The position numbers were made by a program, and so were the translations under genes. The notes beneath the pieces were generated by a model. The model saw only the letters and a list, made by a program, of their open reading frames with translations. It searched no databases and was not told where the DNA came from. From positions 70,178,687-70,242,686 of the forward strand of contig CM065295.1 of assembly GCA_032871835.1 (NCBI GenBank): DNA of 64,000 bases. Direction: 5' to 3'. This DNA is from Dipteronia dyeriana (lineage: Eukaryota; Streptophyta; Magnoliopsida; Sapindales; Sapindaceae). Shown piece by piece: positions 34,585 through 45,689 of the stretch. How positions within the stretch are numbered: position 1 is the stretch's first letter; every line of letters starts with the position of its first letter.

Positions 34585-35483
34585 CCAAAAATTTTTGTAC
34601 TTTGGCATGACCGTCTTGGTCATCCAGGATGTACAATAATGTGTAGAATCATTGAAAATTCTCATGGACATCAATTAAAATACCAGAAGATTCTTTTAGC
34701 CCATGAGAATTTATGTACTGCATGTTCCTAAGGGAAATTAACAATAAAACCATCTCATTCTAAAGTTGGTTTTGAATACCCATCATTCTTACAAAGAATT
34801 CAAGAGGATAAATGTGGACCTATTCATCCATCAAGTGGACCATTTCGTTGTTTCATGGTCATAGTTGACGCATCTATCAGATGGTCACATGTTTTCTTTT
34901 TATCAACACGTATCATTGCTTTTGCTAGATTGCTTGCACAAATTATTAGGCTTCGGACTCATTTTCCCGATTACTCAATTAAGTACGCCTTGACAATGCT
35001 GGTGAATTTAATTTCAAGGCATTTGATGAATACTACAAAGTGGCTGGGATTGATGTTGAACATCCAGTTCCACATATTCATACTCATAATGGATTAGCAG
35101 AATCGCTTATTAAACGTGTCCAGGTAATTGTAAGGACATTATTAATACGAACACAATTACCGATTTCTGTCTGGGGGCATGCTGTTTTACATGTTGCTGC
35201 ATTAATCCGGCTTCGACCACCCATTGTTTATCATCAGTATTCACCAGTACAACTTGTACTTGGTCATCAACAAGATATATCTCATTTACGTACTTTTGGA
35301 TGTACGGTTTATGTTATGATTGTACCAACAAAAAGAACTAAAATGGGACCTCAAAGACGATTGGGAATATATGTTGATTTTGATTCACCATCAATTATTA
35401 GATATTTGGAACCCTTGACTGGTGATCTTTTTACAGCACGTTTGCAAATTGTCATTTTGATGAAACCAGTTTCCCATCATTAG
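34585..35483 (+). pseudogene. Integrase region of copia pol
   Basis: A GAG-pre-integrase segment (LWHDRLGHPG, about 34600, then NLCTACS) leads into the core. The core starts near 34800 (KCGPIHPSSGPF; the usual Asp before CGPI is not in place). After a frameshift between about 34950 and 34989 it continues as LDNAGEF and HTHNGLAESLIKR with the second Asp and the Glu. The core ends in RTFGCTVYV and RRLGIYVDFDSPS, the usual link to RT. A stop lies at 34730. Confidence 0.8.
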
Positions 35484-35722
35484 GGGAAAGGAAAACTCCT
35501 TCCGAGGGAATCGTGAGCTTTCCTGGAAAGTTCCTAGTCTGATTTATTTAGACCCATACACATCTCAATGTGAGAATGAAGTATGTAAGATATTACATCT
35601 TCAAGCAATAGCAAATCTGTTACCAGATGCATTTACAGATGCTAATAGGGTAACAAAATCATACATCCTAGCTGTTGATGTCCTAGCACGAGTGATTATT
35701 CTAGAAAAAACAATCTGAACAA

Positions 35723-36730
35723 ATGATAGCAAAAGAATCATCTATTGCACGCCAGAAGTGTGGTAGACCGTTTGGTTCAAAAGATATTGTTCCTCGAAAA
35801 AGGAAAAATAAATCCACTTTCTCTAATTTAACTCCAAGAGAGTTAAGTGTCCCTGAAGTGACACAAATTACTAAAGCAATAGAATCCTTTGTGGGGGAAA
35901 GAATCTCTAAAGAGGTACAAGAATATAGAAATAATGAAATTTCTATAAATTATACAAGAGAATTGTGGAATCGAAAAGAAACAATCATTGATGATGTATT
36001 TTCATACACAATGGCAACTGAAATCATAAATGATGATTATAAACCTCATAATCTCGATGATTGTAGACAGCGGTCCGATTGGCCTAAATGGAAAGAAGCA
36101 GTTCAAACATAATTGACTTTATTAGCCAAACGTGAAGTATTTGGATCAATAATCCAGACGCCTGAAAATGTCAAACCTGTTGGGTATAAATGGGTTTTTA
36201 TACGGAAACGTAATGAGAAAAATGAGATCGTGAGTTATAAGGCATGACTTGTAGCACAAGGTTTCTCACAAAGACCTGGCACTGATTTTGATGAAACATA
36301 CTCACCGGTGATGGATACAATTACGTTTCGATTTCTGATAAGCATGGCTATCTTGGAAAGACTAGAAATGCGTCTGATGGACGTAATGACTGCTTATCTA
36401 TATGGTTCACTGGATTTAGATATTTATATGAAAATCCTGAAAGGATTTAAAATGCCAGAAGCATGTAACTCAAGACCTCGTAATTTGTATTTGATAAAAT
36501 TACAAAGGTCGTTGTATGGATTAAAATAATCTGGACTGATGTGGTATAACCGTCTTAGTGAATATCTGGTGAAAGAAGGATATATTAATAATCCTATATG
36601 TCCATGTGTTTTCATTAAGAAATCAGAATCCGGATTTGCTATCATAGCAGTTTATGTTGATGATATGAACTCCTGGGGAACTCCTAGGGAACTCCTGGGG
36701 AACTCCTGGGGAACTCCTGAAAACTGATGA
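35723..36730 (+). pseudogene. Linker and reverse transcriptase region of copia pol
   Basis: The linker has GRPFGSKDIVPRKRK. RT begins near 36075 (RSDWPKWKEAVQ, then a stop). Blocks continue with VGYKWVFIRKRNE, LVAQGFSQRPGTDFDETYSP, MDVMTAYLYGSLD and LKLQRSLYGLK-like IKLQRSLYGLK. The catalytic YVDDM is at about 36655. Stops at 36110, 36244 and 36527. An 11-bp tandem expansion follows the YVDD codons and shifts the frame. Confidence 0.85.
36667..36720 (+). repeat. 11-bp tandem expansion beside the YVDD motif
   Basis: Four to five units of AACTCCTGGGG directly after the codons for YVDDM. One unit corresponds to the family's normal coding text; the reading frames on either side differ. Confidence 0.85.
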
Positions 36731-36734
36731 ATAC

Positions 36735-37607
36735 TTGAAAAAGGAATTAGAAATGAAAGATCTGGGAAAGACAAAATATTGTCTCGGCCTCGAGATTGAG
36801 CATAGATCAAATGGAGTACTTGTCCATCAATCACCATATATTGAAAAGATTTTAAAAAGATTCCATATGGATAATGCTCATCCATTAAGTACTCCTATGG
36901 TTGTTAGAACTCTTGATCCTAGAAAGGATCCATTCCAACCAAAAGAAAATGGTGAAAAAATACTTGGTCTTGAGGTACCATATTTTAATGCAATTGATGC
37001 TTTATTATATCTAGCTCAGTGTACTAGACCAGATATTGCATTCTATGTGAATGTACTGGCTAGATTCAGTTCAACACCAACTCGAAGGCATTGGAATAGG
37101 ATCAAACATATTTTTCGTTACCTTTGTGGAACGAAAGATTTAGGATTATTCTATACAAAATCTAACAATTTTTCAGGTTTAATTGGTTATGCTAATGCCG
37201 GGTATCTGTCTGATCCCTACAAAGCTCGTTCACAAACGGGATATAATTTTAAATATAATGGCACAACAATATCATTGCGCTTTATAAAACAGACTACTGT
37301 TGCTACATCCTCTAATCATTCTGAAATCATCGCACTTCACGAAGCAGGCCGAGAATGTGTTTGGCTAAGGTCTGTTATTCATCATATTCAAAATACCTGT
37401 GGATTTTCGTTATCTATAAAAATGACAACACAGATTTTTGAGGATAATGCAGCGTGCGTTGCTCAAATTAGAGGGGGATATATCAAAGGAGCTAGAACCA
37501 AACATATTTCTCATAAATTCTTCTTTACTCATGAGCTTCAACAGAGTCGACAAATTGATGTTAAGCAGATACAGTCTACAGAAAATCTTGCAGATCTGTT
37601 TACCTAA
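36735..37607 (+). pseudogene. C-terminal RT and RNase H region of copia pol
   Basis: Long open segment: LEMKDLGKTKYCLGLEIEH, GALLYLAQCTRPDIAF-like DALLYLAQCTRPDIAF, VNVLARFSSTPTRRHW, then RNase H with IGYANAGYLSD (usual Y-x-DAGY: Asp is Asn here), SNHSEIIALHEAGREC, FEDNAACVAQ and TKHISHKFFF. Frame stops at 37605 within LADLFT, near the normal polyprotein end. Confidence 0.85.
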
Positions 37608-37921
37608 TCATTGCCTACATCAACTTTTGAGAAATTGATATATGGGATAGGCATGCGTCAACTTTGTAAATTACAAGATTAAATGCTAAAGTTTTTATGA
37701 GGGGGAACGTCTAATCAAGGGGAGAAAAATCTTCAATGGACATCTGTAAACTATACTCTTTTTTCCTTCGATCGGGTTTGGTCCCACTGGGTTTTCCTGA
37801 CAAGGTTTTTAATGAGATAGTTTTTAAATGTCCAACCCCACTAGATCCAGAAGATCATTTTTGTCTAGGTTTTGTCTCATTGGATTTTTCCTAGAAAGTG
37901 ACAATACAAGTTATGGAAAAT

Positions 37922-37932
37922 CCAAGGGGGAG
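37922..37932 (+). promoter_or_regulatory. Polypurine tract
   Basis: CCAAGGGGGAG directly before the 3' LTR. Confidence 0.8.
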
Positions 37933-38312
37933 TGTTATAAATGTGGATTGTTCCACAACTTTTGTTCCACTGCTTGATTGCAAGTGGAAGTGTGTTAATC
38001 AATTGCTTCATTCACGTGGCAGCAAGTTATGCATTTGCTTCATTTATAAGCCAAACTTAGGTGGCAAATTAGATGGATAATTACAATTAACACCCCTTGA
38101 TTTATTGCCTATATAAATATTCATTGTTTGTAAATTGACTTAATGAAGAAAACTAATCAGATCAACAAAAGTAATTTTATTTCTCTACCTCTCACATGTC
38201 TCTTTATATTTCATCTATATTCTATCAAAATTTATTTATCTGTTATTATTTATTCTATCAATTGTTCTTCATAATGCTTCACATGTTCTTCATTTCATTT
38301 TAATTTATAACA
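37933..38312 (+). repeat. 3' LTR of the copia element
   Basis: 380 bp, TGTTATAAATG...ATTTATAACA, with inverted TGTTATAA/TTATAACA ends. TATA box TATATAAATA near 38110-38119. It abuts a (TA)n tract on its right. Confidence 0.88.
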
Positions 38313-38493
38313 TATATATATATATCAAGTTTAGCGGGCAATTGAACAAAAACAAAAACCTTTAAGGATGTTAAAATGAAAAAGACTTAAAACTCGATAA
38401 CAGTTTTAGAATTTTATAAATGGAATTTATTAACTTTTTGAGGACAAATGGGTCATGGTCTCCACCGGGCTGGAGTCCCCTCTCCCTCTGCCC

Positions 38494-38521
<28 letters not shown>
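38313..38521. repeat. Dispersed AT-rich repeat and (AT)n tract
   Basis: 38376-38470 resembles the duplicated repeat at 2537-2772 (GACTTAAAACTCGATAAC, TTTTATAAATGG). It is followed by CTGGAGTCCCCTCTCCCTCTGCC and an (AT)n run at about 38493-38521 that borders the gypsy fragment. Confidence 0.6.
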
Positions 38522-38524
<3 letters not shown>

Positions 38525-38533
38525 TGGCTGAAA

Positions 38534-39520
38534 TTTTCGACCTGACTTCTTCCTGTGAACATTGCTCAGGAATTGCCTTCAGAAGCTCCTGCTCAGCACG
38601 CTGAAATTTTCGACGCTCATCGAGGGTAGTCTTCCGAACCATTTTGACCCTGTGTCCCCCAATGTTTGCGGAAAGTTGAGACACAATAGGGGGTCATTGC
38701 GGGCATATTGAGCCTTGGCACTTTTATAGCGTCTAACGTGCTCCTTTGGATCTGTATCTTTTTTGAATTGCTCCACATGCGGCATCCTGAATCTTTCTGG
38801 GAAAAAGGTTCGAAAAATCTCCCTGGTAAAAGGACTGTTAGAGTCATCGTCAGATAGATCATTACAGCCATAACGTCTGACCAGTGCCTCCATCTGTCGC
38901 CTGTTATTCTCAATTTCTCGAGTTAGGCTCTGGATCGTGACATCTCTGTCCCCCATCGTACTTCCCAGATGGTTAAACCGTTATGTTATCGTCATTCTTT
39001 CCTCAGACTATTCACTCTGATGCCAGTTCTCTCATTTGACTCCATGATGACGTTTGCGATGGTGTTGATCACTGTCTTCTGATGATGACCGACCTCTGCG
39101 CCGATCGTATTTACGATGTCTGGCACGTACTGTTTGATTGTGGTCCAGCCTCTGGTGATGTTCCTCTTCAAGTGTTTTCTGTCCAGCCGGGTTGATTGGG
39201 GAAGAGTTCCTTCTGGTTTCTGGTATAGTTATTCCTGGCCCAACCACCATCGAACGGAGCCTTGTTGGTGAAGGATTGAGAGTATGTGCTCCTACAGCCA
39301 GTAGATCAATCCCTTCCTTTGCTGTGTCCGTCACCAATTGCTGCAGGGCCTCTTGGAAACGTAGCGTAAGATCTCTGCTGGTTGGAGGAACTTGCTGGAT
39401 CCCCGCCAGGTGCGCAGGCTGGTTTTCTGTGTTTGCTGTAGGATCTTGTGACGTATTGCCAACATGGAAATCGCCTGGTGATTTTTGGCTATTCCCTGAA
39501 CTACTTCTGCTTCCTGCCAT
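38534..39520 (-). pseudogene. gag fragment, same family as the 17.6 kb gypsy element
   Basis: Starts at MAGSRSSSGNSQ (39520) and follows the 18617 gag closely: LAGIQQVPPTSRDLT, the RSSSEDSDQHHRKRHH stretch, MGDRDVTIQSLTRE, FPERFRMPHVEQFKKDTDP, WFGRLPSMSVENFSVL. One frame throughout with stops near 39032, 39009, 38981 and 38582. It breaks off just after HRKKS, where the DNA becomes (AT)n; the rest of the element is missing. Confidence 0.85.
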
Positions 39521-39569
39521 TGCTTTTAACAAGTTCGGAGGTTCGGCCCCTTTTTCTAGCGCCAATTAC

Positions 39570-40442
39570 TGACGTCGATTTCTGGATTATGTCAAAAAAG
39601 TCAACAAGGATTGGATTTCGGCTATTGAGTCAAAGAGAAAGAGATGCAGAGAGAGTAACAAAGACAAGTTTTACGTGGTAAAACTCCGATGATCGGAGAA
39701 ACGTCCACGGGTGGTTGAAGGATCAACCAAGACAAAATCAACTATAAGAATATGATGTTTACAAGCTCTCGATCTCTCTTTTTTCTCTCTGTATTTGTTA
39801 TGATTGTTGTGTGTTATATTGCCTATCTCCTTTGGAACCAGATTATGGATCTATTTATATGCTTATAGAACCCTAATCTGGTTTGTACAAGTAATACAAG
39901 ATATTTGTATTTAATTGTGATTCGGTTACTAGCTTGAGGTTGATTTGTCTTCTTTCCTGTTTCGGAGTCTCTCATGGAAATCAAGTGGAATTCTAGTAGT
40001 GTGGTTCAATTTGGACTTGTTTCCTTATAAGAATATAGTCTTCGTAAAGAAATCAAGTTATTTCCTGATTGGGAACTCTTCTAACTTAATGTTCCATTTT
40101 ATTTGGGATTCCTTCCTGATGGATATCTTCCCGTATTTAATGACTTAATCCGTAGGAAATAAGCACCAAGTTCTTACTTGAATCGTATTTATTCCCGAGT
40201 AAGAGTAATGCATGATGGTCCCGAGTAACGCCGTTTGAGCCTGAGTGGAAGCGTTGTTTAACCAGTCCCGAGTGTTGTTAACTGATCCCGAGTAGGTTTC
40301 ATTCTATATAAGCTTACTAGGGATTTTCTTCTCTCTAATGATGCCTCGTAAGATATTTCCTGAGTGCCCATTTGGGCGTCCACCTAGCTATTTTCTCCTT
40401 CCTGTCAATGACGTGCATGCTTGGTAAAATTCACCTACGACA
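39570..40442 (-). repeat. 5' LTR of the gypsy fragment
   Basis: 873 bp. On the minus strand it runs TGTCGTAGGTGAATTTTACC...GAAATCGACGTCA, related to the LTR at 17642. TATA box (minus TATAAATAG) at about 39851-39860. A primer site like that of the 17.6 kb element (TGGCGCTAGAAAAAGGGGCC) lies at about 39545-39564, next to it. Confidence 0.85.
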
Positions 40443-41183
40443 AAAGTAAATTGTAAGTTTCAAATTCGGCTTGAGCTTTTAATCTTTTTCTTTAAGTCTT
40501 GTAGGTGGATTTACATCTTGGTTCGAAGAAAAAAAAAAGTTGAAACTCCTGGGTGATTCGATCTTGTGCTAAGTTCGGAAGATTTATAGAGACTAAACTA
40601 CAAAGGTAATCTTTAAATTAATTTAATTTGCATCACATTTATAATATGATCAGGCGATGTTTAGAAATTTTCTTTTCTAAAGTTTTGTAAATATATTTAT
40701 TTTTAAAACGGTTATTTTTCCCTACAATCAAATCGATATGGCACTTGTAATTGAACTTACTGGATTCACTCCAGATCAAACGTAATTTATAGCTTTCAAG
40801 TCTGAAAGGCCCCTCAACGAAGTCCCATTTTGTAAAAAATTACTGGTTTATCCACTTATAGTCGTTAGTAGGTATGTCAGCAATCAATTGAGGCTTGGGA
40901 CCCTTAAGAGTAATAGAGTAGCAACCATGATCCTTATCATGATCTTTTAAGGTATATGAATGAAGAAGGGTATTTAACGGGAATTATAGATCCCTTGTTT
41001 CCTGCATGACCTCTAGTGACAGTAACAATCCCCAGCTAATATGCATCAATGAGTTGGGGGATATGTCAAAGTATTCAAACACTCTACAAATCAATGGTGG
41101 AATCAAAAAATGAAACTTATGCTTAAATGAAAGCCTATAAAAGCAAGTCCATCCTAAAATATTGCAGTCAGGACGTTCATAAC

Positions 41184-41554
41184 TGATACAGTGCCGATAG
41201 GTGATCAAGCCTTATTAATTCTGGGAATACCCAGGACTATGAACACATTGCCAACTCGTTGATTCACATGAATACCGAGAGAGCAAATTCAAGAAATTTC
41301 ATAACCAAAATTTTATTAGTCAACTCAATTCCACCATCAAATGGTTACAAAGCTCCAATATATAGGAGTAGGAAAAAATATATAAAAAGAAACAAATAAA
41401 AATCACAATTTGAACCCTAAAAATATGTATCCATAATCAAATCCTATAAATCAAGCAAATGCCTTCATCATCTCCATGATTAATCAAATTGCATAAATCA
41501 AGGTGCTATCTACACCATGATTTTTGCAAATCTTTCTCCACCTATTCTCCATTA
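41184..41554 (-). repeat. TRIM 3' LTR (left copy)
   Basis: 371 bp direct repeat of 41884-42253. The outer left end has TGATACAGTGCCG where the other copy has TGATGCAGCGCCG. Confidence 0.8.
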
Positions 41555-41866
41555 TTCCCACCATGGTCGAAAGAATTCGTCCTCGAATTTGTATGATGAG
41601 AAACATATGAATCATAGAAACACACATAAAACTAAAATTACTAATGTAACGGAAAAATAATGCTAAAAAAAATTGAAATACAAAATGGGGATAATTATTT
41701 CAAATCCGTTGATTCTTGGAATGCTAGAAATTACAATCCGTTGATTCTAGGAATACCAGAAAGTAGATCCGTTGATTCTTGAGAATACCGAAAGCGAAAT
41801 AAGAACTAGATGTTGTTGATTCACCATGAATACCAGCAAATAGCTAAATCGATGCTGAATCGATGT

Positions 41867-41880
41867 GGCTTTAATACCAA
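41867..41880 (-). promoter_or_regulatory. TRIM primer-binding site
   Basis: Minus-strand TTGGTATTAAAGCC three bases inside the right LTR, similar to the TGGTATCAGAGC site used by initiator-Met tRNA. Confidence 0.6.
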
Positions 41881-41883
41881 AAA

Positions 41884-42253
41884 TGATGCAGCGCCGGTAA
41901 GTGATCAAGCCCTGTTGATTTAGGAAATACCAAGAACTATGAGCACATTGTTAACTCGTTAATTCACATGAATACCGAGAGAGAAAATACAATAAATTTC
42001 ATAACCAAAATTTTATTAATCAACTCAACTCCACCATCAAATGGTTACAAAGCTCTAATATATAGGAGTAGGAAAAATACATAAAAGGAAACAAATAAAA
42101 ATAACAATTTGAATCCTAAAAATATGTATCCATCATCAAATCCTATAAATCAAGCAAATGCCCTCATCATCTCTATGATTAATCAAATTGCATGAGTCAA
42201 GGTGCTATAAACACCATGATTTTTACAAATATTTCTCCACCTGATCTCCATCA
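41884..42253 (-). repeat. TRIM 5' LTR (right copy)
   Basis: 370 bp, ends CTCCATCA directly before the target duplication ataac. Confidence 0.8.
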
Positions 42254-42539
42254 ATAACTCTTCGTCAGTCGAAGCAAGATACTATCAAGAAATCGAAAGA
42301 CATTCCTGAGACCATATAATTCAATCTCTTCGTCTATCACTGAGGTTGGGATTTTAACTAAAGAAAGTCTTTTGGGATCTTGACGTAAAGGGGATGCCAT
42401 TAATTATTGGGTTCTCCCTAATTCGACTAGAAACCCGAGTGACCTTAGTCTTGACTATTGTCATCATATTGTCATCCTTATCCATCAAATCTGGACACGA
42501 ACTGGCCATAGTTACTGAAAATTCCTAAGATGGATATCT

Positions 42540-43568
42540 TGCAATCTAGAGGGGAGTGAATAAGTTGGAACCAATTTTCAATAAAAAAAAATCGGACCTT
42601 GATTGTGGACCTTGATTGTTGCATAAACATACTATCAAAGCACTCTTAAAAGCAAACACCAAAAAAATTCACAAGATGATTAGTAGTAACAAGTATAAAA
42701 GATATAACAATTTAAAGTAACAACTACAATGTAAAGCAAATGAATTCAGTAAAAAAAAAATCATCACAATTTTTTTTTTAATGTGGTAAAACCTCACAAC
42801 TTGAGGAAATATCCACGGGTTGATTCCACAACCACCAACAACACTATTTTCACTAGTTGGTAGAATGTAAATCCTTAAGCGATCAATAAACACGAATCAC
42901 CCTATTGGATCATCCCATTCTATCCTACCCTCGGGATTTTTACTGGTGAGAGACTTGCCTCTTTCTATCCAAGACACTTCACATGTCTCTAGAAAGTTCC
43001 TTCCAAAACTTCTGGATCTCTTTTATCCAAGTCAAGACTTCCTTGCACAAGTTCAAACTTCTCATTCCAACAAGAGACTTCCTCCTTTTACAAGGCAATG
43101 GTCTAAGTGAAATGCAAACATGCAAACACAAGCAAATAGAGTATGTAGATCAAATACACTCTATGAAGAATTAGTTATCACAATTCAAGCTCACAAACAT
43201 ATAAAACGAGTCCTTATGAACATGTTATAGGAAATCTAAAATATGCAATTCAATTCATACACAAAATATATCTAGAAACCGAAACATGTAAATAAAAGCT
43301 AGAATAATATATTTGCAACAAAGTGTACAAAACTAGCTTTGAAATCAAGTGGAAAAATCAACACTTGAAATCCACAACATATTCACTCAAAGAAGAAATA
43401 GATTTGAATAATAGAAATCACAATCAAAATATTCTAGTTCTAGAACATGTGACTAAAACCTAGAAATCAACAATCAAGAACAAACACAAAGTTTTCTAGA
43501 TTCAAGTTCATGTTCATCAAAAGTAGCTAGCAACTTATTCAATTAAAATCACAAAAGGAAAATAAAAG
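42540..43568 (-). mobile_element. Copia-type LTR fragment (SIRE-like layout)
   Basis: Contains CTAGAGGGGAGTGAATAAG and ATGTGGTAAAACCTC...CCACGGGTTGATT, the same layout as the SIRE-like LTR at 49831 (CTAGAGGGG..GAATAG and CCACGGGTTGAT). The part 43221-43513 is repeated almost exactly at 63712-64000. No terminal repeat or coding region found. Confidence 0.5.
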
Positions 43569-43915
43569 TGGTCGGGATAGCAAGACATGAATCAATAGGA
43601 AAATAATGCTAAAAAAATTAAAATACAAAATAGGATAATTATTTCGAATCCGTTGATTCTTGAAATGCCAGAAATTACAATTCGTTGATTCTAGGAATAC
43701 CAGAAAGTAGATCGTTGATTCTTGAGAATACCGAAAACGAAATAAGAACTAGATGGTGTTGATTCACCATGAATACCAGCAAATAGCTAAATCGATGCTA
43801 AATCGATGTGGCTTTAATACTAAAAATGATGCAGCGCCGGTAGGTGATCAAGACCTGTTGATTCAGGAAATACCGACCACTTTTATTTTCCAAGTGGTCG
43901 GGATAGCAGGACATG
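43569..43915. repeat. TRIM fragment between 22-bp direct repeats
   Basis: AGTGGTCGGGATAGCAAGAC (about 43568-43590) and AGTGGTCGGGATAGCAGGAC (about 43894-43915) flank a partial TRIM copy (about 43599-43873: internal region plus the first 45 bp or so of an LTR). The direct repeat is itself from the integrase end of the Tat element (46770-46793). CCGACCACTT..AAGTGGTCGG at about 43875-43903 can pair as a hairpin. Confidence 0.7.
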
Positions 43916-44813
43916 GAGATTCTTACTTTTGTTCTCTTTTATTTCCAGATCTTAAGCTTTGAATTGTTATTAGTTAATTGTTTTTTATTTTTTGAGAAAT
44001 CAATAAAAACCCATAGGAGAAGTTCTTATAAACAATCCAGCACAGTGTTCAAAACCAAGCATTTGCTCATAAGAGCGTTCCTAGGATACCTTATGATATC
44101 GGTCAAAGTTGATAAGGAATCCCGAGTAGCTCAGTGAGGGGACCAAAAGCATATGTCGTCGAGACAATACACACTCACCAAAACTAACTGGGTGCATATG
44201 AAGCACTGTTAAGGTACCTTCGGGCATACAAACCTGATGGAATGAGCCAAAAGTTGGATAAGGCACAAATCCTACCTATAAGATAAGGTAAATACGGCCA
44301 TAGATGCTTATAAAGTTGGTAGGACAAGTTACGTCTTATCGCAGCGAATCTTGACCAACAAATTGTTGGGAGACGTCCCAACGACCTAGTTGGCAGATAA
44401 AAGATAAGAGTCTATAAATAAAAACTCCATAATTGGTTTATAAATGAACACCTCCCTACAGAAAGATAGATAAGAAGACGATTGGGAAAAACAACCCAAA
44501 CGATAAAACACAAGGGGTTTACCAGAGGTGGACCCGAGTTCATTACAGAATACGGTTCAATCCTCCAATGGAATTTAACCACCAAAATTAAGGTAATGAG
44601 TCAATAATTATGTGGCGACACTGCCTTAGACGAGTGGTTTATCTACCCCATATGATTGAGATATAAGTGGACATCATCATCTTGGCCTTTACCGAATTCT
44701 CCAAAATTTGGCCATGAGATATCATCGTTAGGATCAGCAGACACGAAGGTAGAATTATCAACATCGGCTGAATGACCAACGTCAACCCCTTTGGTCAGAG
44801 CACCACTTTCCTG
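43893..44813 (+). repeat. Duplicated 3' segment of the second Tat element
   Basis: A diverged direct copy of 46770-48026 (integrase end, spacer and antisense-ORF C-terminus) lying upstream of the RNase H region. It lacks the equivalents of 46798-46881 (84 bp) and 47619-47883 (265 bp), with GGAG and GG shared at the break points. It ends at CACTTTCCTG (44804-44813). Confidence 0.8.
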
Positions 44814-45570
44814 TATACTACACCAGCAACGCCTTGTTGCTTAGGAAACAAGGTACTCTCCAGCTGAACATATGACTTTGGCCCTGGTGATAGCAACAAG
44901 AAAGCTAAAACCGTATTTTCAAGCTCACAAAATTGAAGTATACACCGATTGTCCACTGAAACAGATTATATCGAAACCCGAAGTGTCAGAGAGGCTGATT
45001 AAATGGGCGGTGGAACTAAGCGAGTTTGACATAGTGTATTCGCTAAGATCGGCGATCAAAAGACAGGTTGTAGCAGATTTGGTCACGAAATTTGCTGGTC
45101 CAAACAATGAAGTGATCAGGATGTTCAGGGAGAGGGATTTGTTTGTCTGGAAGCTGCATGTAGATGAATCATCAAACATGCACGACAGTAAGGCAGACAT
45201 AGTTATATCCACACCAGAAGGTGACCAAGTGGAATGTGTCTTGCGATTTGACTTCAAAGCCACTAACAATATGGCAAAATATAAGGCACTTCTAGCAGAC
45301 CTTAGGGTGCGCACGACACTGGGGACAGATAAGTTGGAAATATTTAATGACTAACAAGTAAAGGTCAATAAAGTTCTGAATGAATACCGAGCCAAGGATA
45401 ACAACATGGCTGCGTATTTGAGTATAGCGAAGACACTCCTTGAAAGGTTCAAAAAGTGCAGAATCACCCAGATCCTGAGGGAGAAAAATGAGAAGGCAGA
45501 CGTGTTGTCAAAATTAGCATCAGCTACCGGTGTATGGTCAAAAATAGTCTCAGAAGCCCACCTGTAAAAG
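44814..45570 (+). pseudogene. RNase H and second RNase H of the second Tat element
   Basis: Begins abruptly in the first RNase H (LALVIATRKLKPYF, VYTDCPLKQI, KPEVSERLIKWAVEL). The second RNase H follows: LHVDESSNMHDSKA (usual DGSS), NMAKYKALLADL (catalytic Glu replaced by Lys), EIFND then a stop, and NEKADVLSKLASAT. RT, protease and gag are absent, so the element is 5'-truncated. Confidence 0.8.
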
Positions 45571-45689
45571 GCAAGTATCGAGAGCGAAAATCAAGCTGAA
45601 GCATCGGAGGTAGAATTGATCGAAGGGGGACAAGTTACTTGGATGACCCGATCAGAGAATACCTAGAAAATGGAGTGCTTCTGATAGAG

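Larger units (their letters stand above)
32100..38312 (+). mobile_element. Ty1/copia element, 5' LTR truncated
   Basis: Contains a partial 5' LTR, primer site, repeat-filled leader, intact gag frame, broken pol in copia order (protease, integrase, RT, RNase H), polypurine tract and a complete 380-bp 3' LTR. Stops and frameshifts in pol and the missing 5' LTR start make it non-autonomous. Target duplication cannot be tested because the 5' end is lost. Confidence 0.9.
41184..42253 (-). mobile_element. TRIM-like miniature LTR retrotransposon
   Basis: Two direct repeats of 371 and 370 bp (41184-41554, 41884-42253), each TGATrCAGyGCCG...CTCCATyA, enclose 329 bp of noncoding DNA. The target duplication ataac is at 41179-41183 and 42254-42258. 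On the minus strand TTGGTATTAAAGCC, close to the initiator-Met primer site, follows the right repeat, and a purine-rich GGTGGGAA precedes the left one. No coding capacity, so it must be mobilised in trans. Confidence 0.8.
40700..42509 (-). pseudogene. Antisense-type ORF of another Tat-like element, split by a TRIM
   Basis: From the ATG at 42509 (MASSCPDLMDKDDN) the minus strand reads through KVTRVSSRIRENP. After a frame change comes IELYGLRNVFRFLDSILLRL, which stops at the TRIM. It resumes left of the TRIM with FHFLIPPLICRVFEYFDISP and LMHISWGLLLSLEVM, equivalent to the LPLQPFI...ITLAQLALDSYKILM block of the ORF at 25207-28104. Farther on, CYSITLKGPKPQ and KWDFVEGPF match the later segment of such proteins. 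No pol or LTR of its own element is evident next to it. The class is inferred from pattern only. Confidence 0.5.
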
